A DNA stretch of 64,000 bases. Origin: Brevundimonas aveniformis DSM 17977. Its GTDB lineage: Bacteria; Pseudomonadota; Alphaproteobacteria; Caulobacterales; Caulobacteraceae. Below the pieces are notes generated by a model, which ran no database searches, was not told the DNA's origin, and was given only the letters and a program-made list of their open reading frames with translations. Of the stretch, positions 44,317-54,280 are shown piece after piece. A program made the translations under genes and the position numbers. The first letter of the stretch is position 1; each line of letters opens with the position of its first letter. The stretch lies in the NCBI RefSeq assembly GCF_000428765.1, contig NZ_AUAO01000003.1:310001-374000 (forward strand), written 5' to 3'.

Positions 44317-47300
44317 GCGGCCAGCGCCGTCTCGGCCAGCTTGCGTGTAATCCGTTCGGCCGCCGCCAGACGTTCGACCGCTTCTGGCCATTCCCCCTTG
44401 ATGACGACCTTCTGGTCGGGCCGGACCTTCCAGGCCCCGTGCGAGCCCTGAATGGCCTGAACCAGCCCCACGGGATTGGCGAACATGTCATGGCGGAAGC
44501 TGACGACCGCCCCCTTGGGGCCGACATCGATCTTGGCCACATTGGCCTGTCGACACAGCCCCTTGATCGCGACGACCTTGAGAAGCTGATCTGCTTCAGC
44601 CGGCAAGGGGCCGAAACGGTCGATAAGCTCGGCTGCCAAGGCTTCACGATCTTCGGGTTGTTCCGCCTCGGACAGGCGCCGATACATCGCCAGCCGCACA
44701 TTCAGGTCGGGAATATAGGCCTCGGGAATCAGCACCGCCGCGCCGGCATTGATCTGAGGCGACCACCCGCCCGCGTCATCAAAGGCCGCCCCCGGCTCAG
44801 CGCGTAGCGCGTTCACGGCGTCCTCAAGCATCTGTTGATACAGTTCGACCCCGACTTCGCGGATATGGCCCGACTGCTCCTCGCCCAGCAGGTTGCCACC
44901 GCCGCGAATATCGAGATCGTGGCTCGCAAGTTGGAAACCCGCTCCCAGGCTATCGAGCGACTGCAGGACCCTCAGACGACGTTGGGCGCTCTCGCTCAAC
45001 ACGCGGTTCACCGGCGTTGTCAGATAGGCAAAGGCCCGAGCCTTGGACCGCCCGACGCGCCCGCGCAACTGATACAGCTGCGCCAGACCGAACATCTCGG
45101 CCCGGTGAACGACCAGGGTATTGGCCGACGGCACATCGAGCCCACTTTCGACAATCGTGGTCGACAACAGCACATCGAACTCACCGTCATAGAAGGCGCT
45201 CATCACCCCTTCCAACTGCGTCGCCGACATCTGGCCGTGACCGACGACGACCTTCACCTCGGGCACCTGTTCGCGCAGGAAGGCCTCAATGTCGGGCAAA
45301 TCCTTCAGCCGCGGCGCGACGTAGTAGCTCTGACCGCCGCGATACTTCTCGCGCAGCAGCGCCTCGCGCACCGTCACCGGATCAAACGGCGTGATGTAGG
45401 TTCGCACCGCCAGCCGGTCGACCGGCGGTGTGGCGATGATCGACATTTCTCGAATGCCCGACAGCGCCAGCTGCAGCGTGCGCGGGATCGGCGTCGCCGT
45501 CAGCGTCAGCATATGGACATCCGCGCGCAGCGACTTCAGCCGCTCCTTATGCTTGACGCCAAAGTGCTGCTCCTCGTCGACGATCACCAGGCCCAGGTCC
45601 TTGAAGCCCACCTGCTCGGACAGCACCGCATGGGTGCCGATGACGATCTCGATCTCGCCCGACTTCAGGCCCTCTCGCGTCTCGGAGGCTTCTCGGACCG
45701 GAACCATCCGCGACAGTTGCCGGATCTTCACCGGCCAGCCAGAGAACCGCTCAGAGAAGGTGCGGAAATGCTGACGCGCCAGAAGGGTCGTCGGACAGAC
45801 GACCGCCACCTGACGCCCGGACATGGCTGTGACGAACGCAGCGCGCAGCGCCACCTCGGTCTTGCCGAAGCCGACGTCCCCACAGATCAGGCGGTCCATG
45901 GGCTGCCCCTTGGCCAGATCCGTCAGGACATCAGCAATGGCATTGAGCTGGTCTTCTGTCTCTTCGTAGGGGAAGCGGGCACAGAATTCGTCGAACAATC
46001 CGTGCGGCGGGTCGATCGCCTCGCCCGTTCGCAGCGCCCGTTTGGCGGCAAGCGCGATCAGCCCTTCGGCCATGTCACGCAGGCGCGCCTTGGCGCGGGC
46101 CTTGCGGGACTGCCAGGCCGCGCCACCGAGGCGGTCCAGTTGCACCTCGTTGTCCTCCGAGCCATAGCGGGTCAGGAGATCAATATTCTCTACAGGCAGA
46201 TACAGTCGGGACTTCTCGGCGTACTGGAGCTCCAGGCAATCGTGTGGCGCTTGCTGAACATCCAGGGTCTTCAGGCCCTCGTAGCGCCCGATGCCGTGGT
46301 CGATATGCACCACCAGATCACCCGGCGTCAGGCTCGAAGCCTCCGCCAGGAAGTTAGAGGCCCGCCGCTTCTTACGCGGTCGCGCCAGCCTGTCGCCCAG
46401 AATGTCCGTCTCGGAAATCACGGCCAGATCACCGGCCACAAAGCCATGCTCGACCGGAAGCACAGCGCGCTGGATCTCGCTCAACGGCCTGTTCAGCGCC
46501 GCAGCCCAGTTCGGAGCCAGCGGAACATTCGTCAGGCCATGGTCGGCCAGCATGGTACCCAGTCGCTCGGACGACCCCTCTGACCACGATGCAAACAGCA
46601 CCCGCTTGCCCTGCCCCACCAGATCACGGGCATGGTTGGCCACGGCCTCGAACAGGTTGACGCTGTCTTGCGCGCGCTCGGCCGCGAAGGTCCGCCCCTC
46701 AACACCGCCGACATCGACGACCGCCGGCCCGTGGCTGTGGAAGGCGCTGAACCGACGCCAGGGCAAGGCCGTCAGCCGCTCGTCCCACTCATTCGCCGTC
46801 AGATAAAGGGACGCCGGCTCCAGCGCACGATACGGCTGACCGACGCGCCCGATGTCGCGTCGCGCTTCAAACGCATCCTCGATGGTCGCCAGGCGCTCGG
46901 TCACCGCATCACCGGCCAGGGTATCCAGCAGGACCACCGCACCCGACGGCAGATAGTCGAAGACCGTCTCCAGACGTTCGCTGAGCAGGGGGAGCCAATG
47001 CTCCATGCCCTGACGCCGCACGCCCTCGGAAACGGCCTGATAGACCGGATCATCGGCACCGGCCCCGAACCGCTCAAGCCATCGGGTCCGAAAACGCGAG
47101 ATCGAGGCCGCATCGAGTTGAACCTCAGAAACGGCCAGCAGCTCCACATCGGTCAGTTGTCGCGTCGACCTTTGGGTTTCCGGGTCAAAGCCACGGATCG
47201 ATTCCAGTGTGTCCCCGAACAGATCCAGCCGGACCGGCTCGGCGGCAGCCGGCGGGAAGACGTCGATCACCCCGCCGCGAATAGCGAACTCGCCTCGCTC

Positions 47301-47771
47301 CGAAACGGTTGATGCTCTCTGATAGCCATTGATGGAGAGGTGTCGCTCCAGTTCGCTGATATCGACAACCCTGCCCACGCGCGTGGACCACGCAGCTCTC
47401 TGCATGACCGACCGTTCAGGCACACGCTGGACAGCAGCGGCAACCGTCGCGACCACGAGCAACGGACGGGATTCCATACCCCTGGCCAGACGGGTCAAGG
47501 CAGCCATCCGTTCCGCCGCAACACCGGGCGACGGGCTCACCCGGTCATAGGGCAGACAGTCCCAGGCAGGCAGACGTAGGACCTCAAGGTCCGGCGCAAA
47601 GAAACCAAGTGCATCGACGAGCGCATTCGCACGCTGGAAATCGCGCGCCACGAACAGGCCGACGCCTCCCCGCTGACGCAGAACATCGGCCGCGACCAAT
47701 GCATCGAAGCCCTCGGGCGTGCCGGCCAACTCCAAGCCGCCCGGATCGCTGACGATGCGGGGGTCCGTCAC
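44313..47771 (-). CDS. mfd: Transcription-repair coupling factor Mfd
   Basis: 1152 residues from GTG 47771, which overlaps the sdhE stop. Releases RNA polymerase stalled at DNA damage and recruits UvrA. Domains in order: UvrB-like N-terminal part (DCLPYDRVSPSPGVAAERMA near 80), RNA polymerase-interacting domain (GDLVVHIDHGIGRYEGLKTL near 480), RecG-like translocase with Walker [64 protein letters not shown], and a C-terminal TRCF domain. Convergent end overlaps the PopA-like gene by four bases. Confidence 0.97.
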   Translation of the reverse strand: MTDPRIVSDPGGLELAGTPEGFDALVAADVLRQRGGVGLFVARDFQRANALVDALGFFAPDLEVLRLPAWDCLPYDRVSPSPGVAAERMAALTRLARGMESRPLLVVATVAAAVQRVPERSVMQRAAWSTRVGRVVDISELERHLSINGYQRASTVSERGEFAIRGGVIDVFPPAAAEPVRLDLFGDTLESIRGFDPETQRSTRQLTDVELLAVSEVQLDAASISRFRTRWLERFGAGADDPVYQAVSEGVRRQGMEHWLPLLSERLETVFDYLPSGAVVLLDTLAGDAVTERLATIEDAFEARRDIGRVGQPYRALEPASLYLTANEWDERLTALPWRRFSAFHSHGPAVVDVGGVEGRTFAAERAQDSVNLFEAVANHARDLVGQGKRVLFASWSEGSSERLGTMLADHGLTNVPLAPNWAAALNRPLSEIQRAVLPVEHGFVAGDLAVISETDILGDRLARPRKKRRASNFLAEASSLTPGDLVVHIDHGIGRYEGLKTLDVQQAPHDCLELQYAEKSRLYLPVENIDLLTRYGSEDNEVQLDRLGGAAWQSRKARAKARLRDMAEGLIALAAKRALRTGEAIDPPHGLFDEFCARFPYEETEDQLNAIADVLTDLAKGQPMDRLICGDVGFGKTEVALRAAFVTAMSGRQVAVVCPTTLLARQHFRTFSERFSGWPVKIRQLSRMVPVREASETREGLKSGEIEIVIGTHAVLSEQVGFKDLGLVIVDEEQHFGVKHKERLKSLRADVHMLTLTATPIPRTLQLALSGIREMSIIATPPVDRLAVRTYITPFDPVTVREALLREKYRGGQSYYVAPRLKDLPDIEAFLREQVPEVKVVVGHGQMSATQLEGVMSAFYDGEFDVLLSTTIVESGLDVPSANTLVVHRAEMFGLAQLYQLRGRVGRSKARAFAYLTTPVNRVLSESAQRRLRVLQSLDSLGAGFQLASHDLDIRGGGNLLGEEQSGHIREVGVELYQQMLEDAVNALRAEPGAAFDDAGGWSPQINAGAAVLIPEAYIPDLNVRLAMYRRLSEAEQPEDREALAAELIDRFGPLPAEADQLLKVVAIKGLCRQANVAKIDVGPKGAVVSFRHDMFANPVGLVQAIQGSHGAWKVRPDQKVVIKGEWPEAVERLAAAERITRKLAETALAA

Positions 47772-48034
47772 GACAGGGCCTCGCGACCGAAGACGATCAC
47801 CTGATCCAGCATCGGCCCGGCAAACGCTGGATCGGGTGCCTCCGTGCCCAGGATCCAGGTCCACAGCTTGTCATCCGGCGCTTCCAGCAGGGCCTCAAAG
47901 TCATCAAGCTCAGTCGCGCTCATGGTTGCGAGGCGTGCATCAGCGAACGCCCCCAGCACGAGGTCGCACTCTCGCATGCCCCGTCGCCAGGCGCGGTATT
48001 TCAGGCGCTGCACACGCGAAACGTCATCGGCCAC
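47768..48034 (-). CDS. sdhE: FAD assembly factor SdhE (succinate dehydrogenase flavinylation)
   Basis: 88 residues from GTG 48034; an upstream GTG at 48103 would add 23 residues but with atypical codons (ATA AAA). Helical protein with the family signature LKYRAWRRGMRECDLVLGAF (RGxxE motif needed for attaching FAD to SdhA) and the segment ELDDFEALLEAPDDKLWTWI. It helps attach FAD covalently to succinate dehydrogenase. Its stop overlaps the mfd start (GTGA), so it is co-translated with mfd; sdhE next to mfd and recG is a common alphaproteobacterial arrangement. Confidence 0.88.
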   Translation of the reverse strand: MADDVSRVQRLKYRAWRRGMRECDLVLGAFADARLATMSATELDDFEALLEAPDDKLWTWILGTEAPDPAFAGPMLDQVIVFGREALS

Positions 48035-48115
48035 CGGTTTTATCCGTCCGTTCTCAAGCTCATTGGAGCGGATGAAATAGGCGTTCTTCCCTCCCGACGC
48101 CACCCGAAAGCACTG

Positions 48116-48160
48116 CTTCGTCGCGTCCTTCGTGATCCCTTCGTGCTCTTTGTGAAGAAC
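48116..48160. repeat. Short ACGAAGG-type direct repeat in the sdhE/recG gap
   Basis: Degenerate direct repeats on the plus strand (CTTCGTCGCGTC, CTTCGTGATCC, CTTCGTGCTC, then TTTGTGAAGAAC) with a spacing of 10 to 12 bases; read on minus it is CACGAAG-like. The gap 48035-48275 holds no gene. The pattern looks like a widespread short intergenic repeat of proteobacteria that translates as a 'TK-TK / HEGHEG'-like string, from memory only. Confidence 0.5.
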
Positions 48161-48275
48161 CCGATCTCGCCGTGCCGTCGCTGCCTCATCACGACGATCA
48201 CAAAGGAAGCGCCACGTTCACGACGTGACCGTGGATTGCACCACAAGGCCATCACGTATCGGCTATGCTCCACTC

Positions 48276-50360
48276 ATGCGGCCCCAGATTCTGTTCCCGC
48301 TGTTCGCCGACAACGACACCCTCAAGGGCGTCGGCCCGCGCGTGCGTCCGGCGCTCGGCAAGATCGCCGGCCCGCTGGTGCGCGACGTCGCCTTCACCCT
48401 GCCGCACAACCTGGTCCAGCGCCGCCGCATGACCGCCGCCAGCGCCATCGAGGGCGAGGTCGGCATCTTCGAAATCCAGATCGACCAACACATCCCCAAC
48501 CGCAAACCCGGCCAGCCCTACAAGGTGCGCGGCTTCGACGACACCGGCTGGGTCCACCTCGTCTATTTCAAGACCTATGGCGACAGCCTTTTGAAAAGCC
48601 TGCCGGTCGGCGCCCGGCGGGTCATCTCCGGCAAGGTCGAACGCTATGGGTCGGAGGTCCAGGTCCCGCACCCGGACTATGCCGTCATCCCTGAGAAGCG
48701 TGACGACATCCCGCGCAGCGAGGCGGTCTATCCGGCGGGCGGCGGTCTTTCGTCACGCCAGGTCCGGCGCTTCGCCCTGGAGGCCCTGGCCCAGACGCCC
48801 GCCCTGCCGGAATGGCAGGACCCGGCCTGGCGCGCCAGACAGGGCTGGTCCAGCTGGCGTGACGCGCTGGAGGCGGCTCACCATCCCCGTGCCGATTCCG
48901 ACCTAGAGGCGACGGCCCCCGCCCGCCAACGTCTCGCCTATGACGAACTGCTGGCCCACCAGTTAGCCCTGGCCCAGCGCAAGCGCGCCCGTCGCCGGCT
49001 GGCTGCACCGGTCATCACGCCCGGCCCGCTGTCCGCCGCCCTGGAAGCCGCCCTGCCCTTCGAGTTGACGGGTGCCCAGGCTCGCGCCGTCTCCGAAATC
49101 CGCGCCGACCTCGCCTCGGGCACCCGCATGGGTCGCCTGCTTCAGGGTGACGTCGGCTCAGGCAAGACCGCCGTCGCCCTGCTGGCCATGGCCTCGGCGA
49201 TCGACAGCGGCTTTCAGGCGGCATTGATGGCCCCGACCGAAATCCTCGCGCGCCAGCATCACGCCAATCTCGCCCCCCTCTTCGCCGAGGCCGGGATCGA
49301 CTGCGTGCTGCTGGTCGGGCGCGACAAGGGCGCGGCGCGGCTGCGCGCCCTGTCCGGGTTGGCCGACGGCTCAACGCCGGTCGTCGTCGGCACCCACGCC
49401 CTGTTTCAGGAGGCGGTCACCTTCGCCAATCTCGGCCTGGCCATCGTCGACGAACAGCACCGCTTCGGCGTGGCCCAGCGCAACCTGCTTCAGGCCAAGG
49501 CCGGGTCCGGCGAGGGCGGCGCCCACCTCTTGACCATGTCGGCCACGCCGATCCCGCGCACCCTGGAGCTGACCCAGTACGGCGATCTGGACGTCTCGCG
49601 CCTCGACGAAAAGCCGCCGGGCCGCCAGCCGATCACCACCTCCGTCCTGCCGATGGACCGGATGGAGGCCGTGCTCGAGCGCCTCGGCCAGGTCATCCAG
49701 ACCGGCGCCCAGGCCTATTGGATCTGCCCACTGGTCGCCGAAAACGTCGAGGTCGATCTGGCGTCGGCCGAGGCCCGCGCCGTCGCCCTCAAGGCCCGCT
49801 TCGGCGACCGCGTCGGCCTCGTTCACGGCCAGATGCCCGGCGCCGAGCGCGAGGCCGTCATGGCCGCCTTCGCCGCAAATCAGCTGTCGCTGCTGGTCGC
49901 CACGACCGTGGTCGAGGTCGGGGTCGATGTGCCCAACGCCACCATCATGATCATCGAACAGGCCGAACGCTTCGGCCTGGCCCAACTTCACCAACTCCGC
50001 GGTCGCGTCGGTCGGGGATCCGGCAAGTCGGCCTGCGTCCTGCTTTACGACCCGCCGCTCAGCCAGGTCGCGCAAGGACGCCTCGAGGTCGTGCGCTCGA
50101 CCGAGGACGGGTTTCTCATCGCCGAACAGGACTGGGCCATGCGCGGCGGCGGCGACCCGCTGGGCCTGCGCCAGGCCGGCCTGCCCGCCTACCGCTTCGC
50201 CGACCCCGTCGCCCACCGCGACCTCCTGCTCGCCGCCGCCGACGACGCCCGCCTCCAGCTCGCCCGCGACCCGGACTTCTCCAGCGAGCGAGGAAAGGCG
50301 TTAAGGGTGCTCAGCGAGTTGTTTGATTGGAAGCCAGACCGGGCCGAGCGCGCCGACTGA
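48276..50360 (+). CDS. recG: ATP-dependent DNA helicase RecG
   Basis: 694 residues from ATG 48276; an in-frame extension to 48225 looks non-coding. Branch-migration helicase for stalled forks and recombination intermediates. N-terminal wedge domain ([20 protein letters not shown] near 12, then the OB-fold), helicase part with Walker [17 protein letters not shown] near 305, [14 protein letters not shown] near 410, [18 protein letters not shown], and [20 protein letters not shown] near 580. The typical C-terminus [13 protein letters not shown] is present. Divergent from sdhE-mfd. Confidence 0.97.
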   Translation: MRPQILFPLFADNDTLKGVGPRVRPALGKIAGPLVRDVAFTLPHNLVQRRRMTAASAIEGEVGIFEIQIDQHIPNRKPGQPYKVRGFDDTGWVHLVYFKTYGDSLLKSLPVGARRVISGKVERYGSEVQVPHPDYAVIPEKRDDIPRSEAVYPAGGGLSSRQVRRFALEALAQTPALPEWQDPAWRARQGWSSWRDALEAAHHPRADSDLEATAPARQRLAYDELLAHQLALAQRKRARRRLAAPVITPGPLSAALEAALPFELTGAQARAVSEIRADLASGTRMGRLLQGDVGSGKTAVALLAMASAIDSGFQAALMAPTEILARQHHANLAPLFAEAGIDCVLLVGRDKGAARLRALSGLADGSTPVVVGTHALFQEAVTFANLGLAIVDEQHRFGVAQRNLLQAKAGSGEGGAHLLTMSATPIPRTLELTQYGDLDVSRLDEKPPGRQPITTSVLPMDRMEAVLERLGQVIQTGAQAYWICPLVAENVEVDLASAEARAVALKARFGDRVGLVHGQMPGAEREAVMAAFAANQLSLLVATTVVEVGVDVPNATIMIIEQAERFGLAQLHQLRGRVGRGSGKSACVLLYDPPLSQVAQGRLEVVRSTEDGFLIAEQDWAMRGGGDPLGLRQAGLPAYRFADPVAHRDLLLAAADDARLQLARDPDFSSERGKALRVLSELFDWKPDRAERAD

Positions 50361-50368
50361 CAAAGCAA

Positions 50369-50396
50369 AAGGCCCCGGCGTTTCCGCCGGGGCCTT
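50369..50396. terminator. Bidirectional terminator between recG and tuf
   Basis: Perfect twelve-pair stem (AAGGCCCCGGCG / CGCCGGGGCCTT) with loop TTTC, eight bases after the recG stop and 34 bases after the convergent tuf stop. Tails are CGCTTGTTCT on plus and TTGCTTTG on minus, both U-rich but not perfect. Confidence 0.85.
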
Positions 50397-50430
50397 CGCT
50401 TGTTCTGAGGTCGTTGGACCGTCGAGTGGA

Positions 50431-51621
<1,191 letters not shown>

Positions 51622-51670
51622 GGCCAACTACTCCTAAAGCCGCCGGCGGCGGATTGGTTCGCAAAAAGAA

Positions 51671-51744
51671 TGGAGCGGGTAGACGGGATCGAACCGACAT
51701 CCTCAGCTTGGAAGGCTGCTGCACTACCATTGTGCTATACCCGC
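51671..51744 (-). tRNA. tRNA-Gly (anticodon TCC)
   Basis: On the minus strand the 74-base sequence starts GCGGGTATAGCACAATGG and ends with CCGCTCCA, so CCA is encoded. The acceptor stem pairs GCGGGTA with TACCCGC; the anticodon loop reads CTTCCAA (anticodon TCC), and the T arm GGTTCGATCC is normal. It lies 49 bases before tuf. Confidence 0.97.
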
Positions 51745-51784
51745 GCCGGTCCAAGGCATCTCTTCTCAATCTCGCTCCGGCGCG

Positions 51785-51868
51785 TGGTGGGGGAAGTAGG
51801 ACTCGAACCTACGAAGCTTACGCAGGGGATTTACAGTCCCCCCCCTTTGCCGCTCGGGACATTCCCCC
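51785..51868 (-). tRNA. tRNA-Tyr (anticodon GTA)
   Basis: On the minus strand, 84 bases from GGGGGAATGTCCCGAGCGGC to the encoded CCA. A long variable arm (class II) after the anticodon stem marks Tyr; the anticodon loop is CTGTAAA (GTA). A run of eight G's in the anticodon stem region is notable but keeps pairing with CCCC. Forty bases before tRNA-Gly. Confidence 0.96.
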
Positions 51869-51953
51869 AGCGCGCTCGGTGCGAGATTTGAAGCGCCCCG
51901 CCCTCGCCTGACGACGAAGTCGGAACGGAGGCTGGTGACCCGGCGAACGCCCC

Positions 51954-51983
51954 CTTATAGGAACGACACCGGACCTCGAAACC
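51954..51983 (-). promoter_or_regulatory. Possible promoter of the tRNA-Tyr/tRNA-Gly/tuf unit
   Basis: On the minus strand TATAAG (51959-51954) sits 15 bases after TTCGAG, about 85 bases before the 5' end of tRNA-Tyr. Both boxes are only approximate. The region 51869-52022 otherwise shows no gene. Confidence 0.3.
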
Positions 51984-52022
51984 TCAGGGCCCCAAATCGG
52001 AGGCCGTCTTATAGTGGCGACC

Positions 52023-52877
52023 ATGCGCGAACGCAACGACCGTAAGAGCGGTAAAAAACAAGGGCCGAAACAACGTCCCGAAGGCCAGCGCGAGCGTGGC
52101 TGGAGCCCCAAGCCGGACAGCGATTCTCGCCCTCGCGAACCGCGCCGCATCGATGCGGATCACCTGATTTGGGGACGCCACGCGGTCCTGGCCGCCTTGG
52201 CCAATCCGGCCCGCAAGGGCATGGGGCGATTGATGGTCACAGCCGATCGGGCAACGGAGATCGAATCTGGTCGCCTGGCACCGAACGGGCACAAAGCCGA
52301 GATTCAGGAAGCCCGCGCGCTCGACAAGCTCTTGCCTCCGGGAGCCGCCCACCAGGGCTTCGTCTTCAAGGTCGCACCGTTGGACGGGGTCGCGCTGGAA
52401 GATATCGCCCACCCCGCCTCTGGCGTGATCGTCATGCTCGATCAGATTACCGACCCGCAGAACGTCGGCGCGATCTTCAGGTCGGCGCTCGCTTTCGGCG
52501 CACGCGGCATCATTGTTCAGGATCGCCACTCCCCTGCCCTTGCCGGACCGCTGGCGAAAGCGTCGGTCGGCGCGACCGAGCGTCTGCCCCACGCGCGCGT
52601 GACGAATCTGAGCCGCGCGCTTGAGAAGCTGTCTGACCTGGGTTGGCGGGCCGTGGCGCTCGACGGGGCGACCGAATTAACTCTTGAAGACGCCCTCGAC
52701 GGCCAACCCACCGTTCTGGTGATGGGCTCTGAAGGCGATGGTGTCCGCCGGCTGGTCGCCGAACACTGTGACGCCGTGGCACGAATCCCCATGCCCGGCG
52801 GCTTCGAGAGCCTGAACGTCTCCAATGCTGCCGCCGTCGCCCTCTACGAGGCCGCACGCGCGCAGCGGCGCGTCTGA
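52023..52877 (+). CDS. rlmB: 23S rRNA 2'-O-methyltransferase of the TrmH/RlmB (SPOUT) family
   Basis: 284 residues from ATG 52023 (GTG 52014 would add three). A basic, disordered N-terminus (about 45 residues, rich in Arg and Lys) precedes the substrate-binding domain (HLIWGRHAVLAALANPARKG) and the SPOUT domain with motif 1 DPQNVGAIFRSALAFGARGI, motif 2 VLVMGSEGDGVRRLV and motif 3 IPMPGGFESLNVSNAAAVAL. These are the SAM-binding knot residues of RlmB-type enzymes that methylate G2251 of 23S rRNA; close TrmH-family relatives cannot be ruled out by eye. Confidence 0.88.
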   Translation: MRERNDRKSGKKQGPKQRPEGQRERGWSPKPDSDSRPREPRRIDADHLIWGRHAVLAALANPARKGMGRLMVTADRATEIESGRLAPNGHKAEIQEARALDKLLPPGAAHQGFVFKVAPLDGVALEDIAHPASGVIVMLDQITDPQNVGAIFRSALAFGARGIIVQDRHSPALAGPLAKASVGATERLPHARVTNLSRALEKLSDLGWRAVALDGATELTLEDALDGQPTVLVMGSEGDGVRRLVAEHCDAVARIPMPGGFESLNVSNAAAVALYEAARAQRRV

Positions 52878-52920
52878 GCTATATCTTGCCGTGCCGCGGG
52901 ACCTGACCTAGAGCGACATC

Positions 52921-53643
52921 ATGGATTTCATCACCAACTTCTTCACCTCCCCCGAGTTCACCAGCCAGTTGGTCGCGCTGGGCCAGGTCCTGATGATCGA
53001 CCTGGTGCTGGCCGGTGACAACGCTGTGGCTGTCGGCCTGGCGGCTGCAGCCTTGCCGGTCGAACAACGGCGCCGGGCGATCCTGGTCGGGCTGGCCGCC
53101 GCCGTCATCATGCGGATCGGCTTCGCCCTGATCACGGTTCAGCTGCTGGCCATCGTCGGTCTGCTTCTGGCGGGTGGATTCCTGCTCTTGTGGGTCTGCT
53201 GGAAAATGTGGCGTGAGCTTCAGGAGCAACGCACCCATGACCAGGCCGAATCGACTGAGGAAATGGAACGTGCCCTGGCCATCGAGCGCGGCGAAGGGCC
53301 GTCTCCCGAAGAACTGGGTATCAAGCGCAAGACGTTCGGCGCAGCCCTCCTGCAAATCATGATCGCTGACCTGACCATGAGCCTGGACAATGTGCTGGCT
53401 GTCGCCGGGGCCGCGCACGAGCATCCGTGGATCATGGTTTTTGGCCTGATGCTGTCCATTGCCCTGATGGGTGTGGCGGCGACATTCATCGCGCGGCTGC
53501 TCAACCGGCACCGCTGGATCGCCTACGTCGGGCTGGTCATTGTCGTCTTTGTCGCCCTGCGCATGATCTACGACGGCTCTTACGATGTCTTCCTGGATCT
53601 GGGTTGGGCCTGGCCGACCTGGCTCCCGGCCGGCGGGCACTAG
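52921..53643 (+). CDS. TerC family membrane protein (YjbE type)
   Basis: 240 residues with about seven membrane segments. The two family halves each carry acidic motifs in membrane: LMIDLVLAGDNAVAVGLAAA near 20-40 and MIADLTMSLDNVLAVAGAAH near 145-165, the likely metal-binding sites. The cytosolic loop between them is charged (QEQRTHDQAESTEEMERALA). Members export manganese or protect against tellurite and alkaline stress; the substrate here is not shown. No yybP-ykoY riboswitch fits in the 43-base upstream gap. Confidence 0.85.
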   Translation: MDFITNFFTSPEFTSQLVALGQVLMIDLVLAGDNAVAVGLAAAALPVEQRRRAILVGLAAAVIMRIGFALITVQLLAIVGLLLAGGFLLLWVCWKMWRELQEQRTHDQAESTEEMERALAIERGEGPSPEELGIKRKTFGAALLQIMIADLTMSLDNVLAVAGAAHEHPWIMVFGLMLSIALMGVAATFIARLLNRHRWIAYVGLVIVVFVALRMIYDGSYDVFLDLGWAWPTWLPAGGH

Positions 53644-53699
53644 GCCCTTTCGTCCACCGGCGTTCTGGGGGACTATGCCGCCAACGCGGAGGATGCCCC

Positions 53700-54230
53700 A
53701 TGTCGATCAGACTTGCTGGACTTCTAGTCTTCAGTGCCGCCCTCGTTGCCTGTGCCCCGGACGCGAGTTCGCAGTATCCCGACGGCACTGAACCCGAAGC
53801 CGCCCCCCTCGATCCCGCCGCGACAGACAGCGTTGCGGGTCCGGCCGCGCCGGAACTGAACAACGAAGTCAGCGCAACCGACCCCATCCGCCTGGCCACC
53901 ATCGGTCCGGCTAACACGACCCTGAGCGAACAGGTCGGCCAGAGCGTCGCCATCAACCCCGAGATCTTCAGATCCGAAGGCGACTGGGTTTTCATCTATG
54001 GGCCGGTTCGCAACATCGACGGCACGTCGATTGACTGGGGCACGACCAACATGGCCCAGGCCGCAGCCGACGGAATGATGGACGGAGATCTCGGCATCGT
54101 TCTGCTGAACTGGCACGACGGCGACTGGCGTGTCGTTGAGGCCGTCATCGGCCCGACCGACGTGCCGCAGGGCGGCTGGCCGGCCGAACACCATGTGTCA
54201 CCCGCCCTGGTCGGGATGGAGGGCGGCTAG
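53700..54230 (+). CDS. Lipoprotein of unknown function
   Basis: 176 residues from ATG 53700 (GGAGGATGCCCC upstream). Lipoprotein signal MSIRLAGLLVFSAALVACAP with lipobox LVAC, then an acidic Pro/Ala-rich linker to about residue 70. The mature domain (NPEIFRSEGDWVFIYGPVRN, GIVLLNWHDGDWRVVEAVIG, then GPTDVPQGGWPAEHH) recurs in small alphaproteobacterial envelope proteins as I remember them; no catalytic motif is seen. Same strand as terC, 56 bases after it. Confidence 0.72.
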   Translation: MSIRLAGLLVFSAALVACAPDASSQYPDGTEPEAAPLDPAATDSVAGPAAPELNNEVSATDPIRLATIGPANTTLSEQVGQSVAINPEIFRSEGDWVFIYGPVRNIDGTSIDWGTTNMAQAAADGMMDGDLGIVLLNWHDGDWRVVEAVIGPTDVPQGGWPAEHHVSPALVGMEGG

Positions 54231-54280
54231 CCTCGCTGAGGGAGCGCGACACGCGGCCACGACTCCGCTAGATCGGATTT

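Noticed and set aside
44835..46583. 582-residue plus-strand ORF opposite mfd
   Set aside because: Shadow of mfd with typical His/Arg/Gln-rich composition.
52879..53640. 253-residue minus-strand ORF opposite the terC-like gene
   Set aside because: Gln/Asp/His-rich shadow; the plus-strand gene has membrane segments and TerC motifs.
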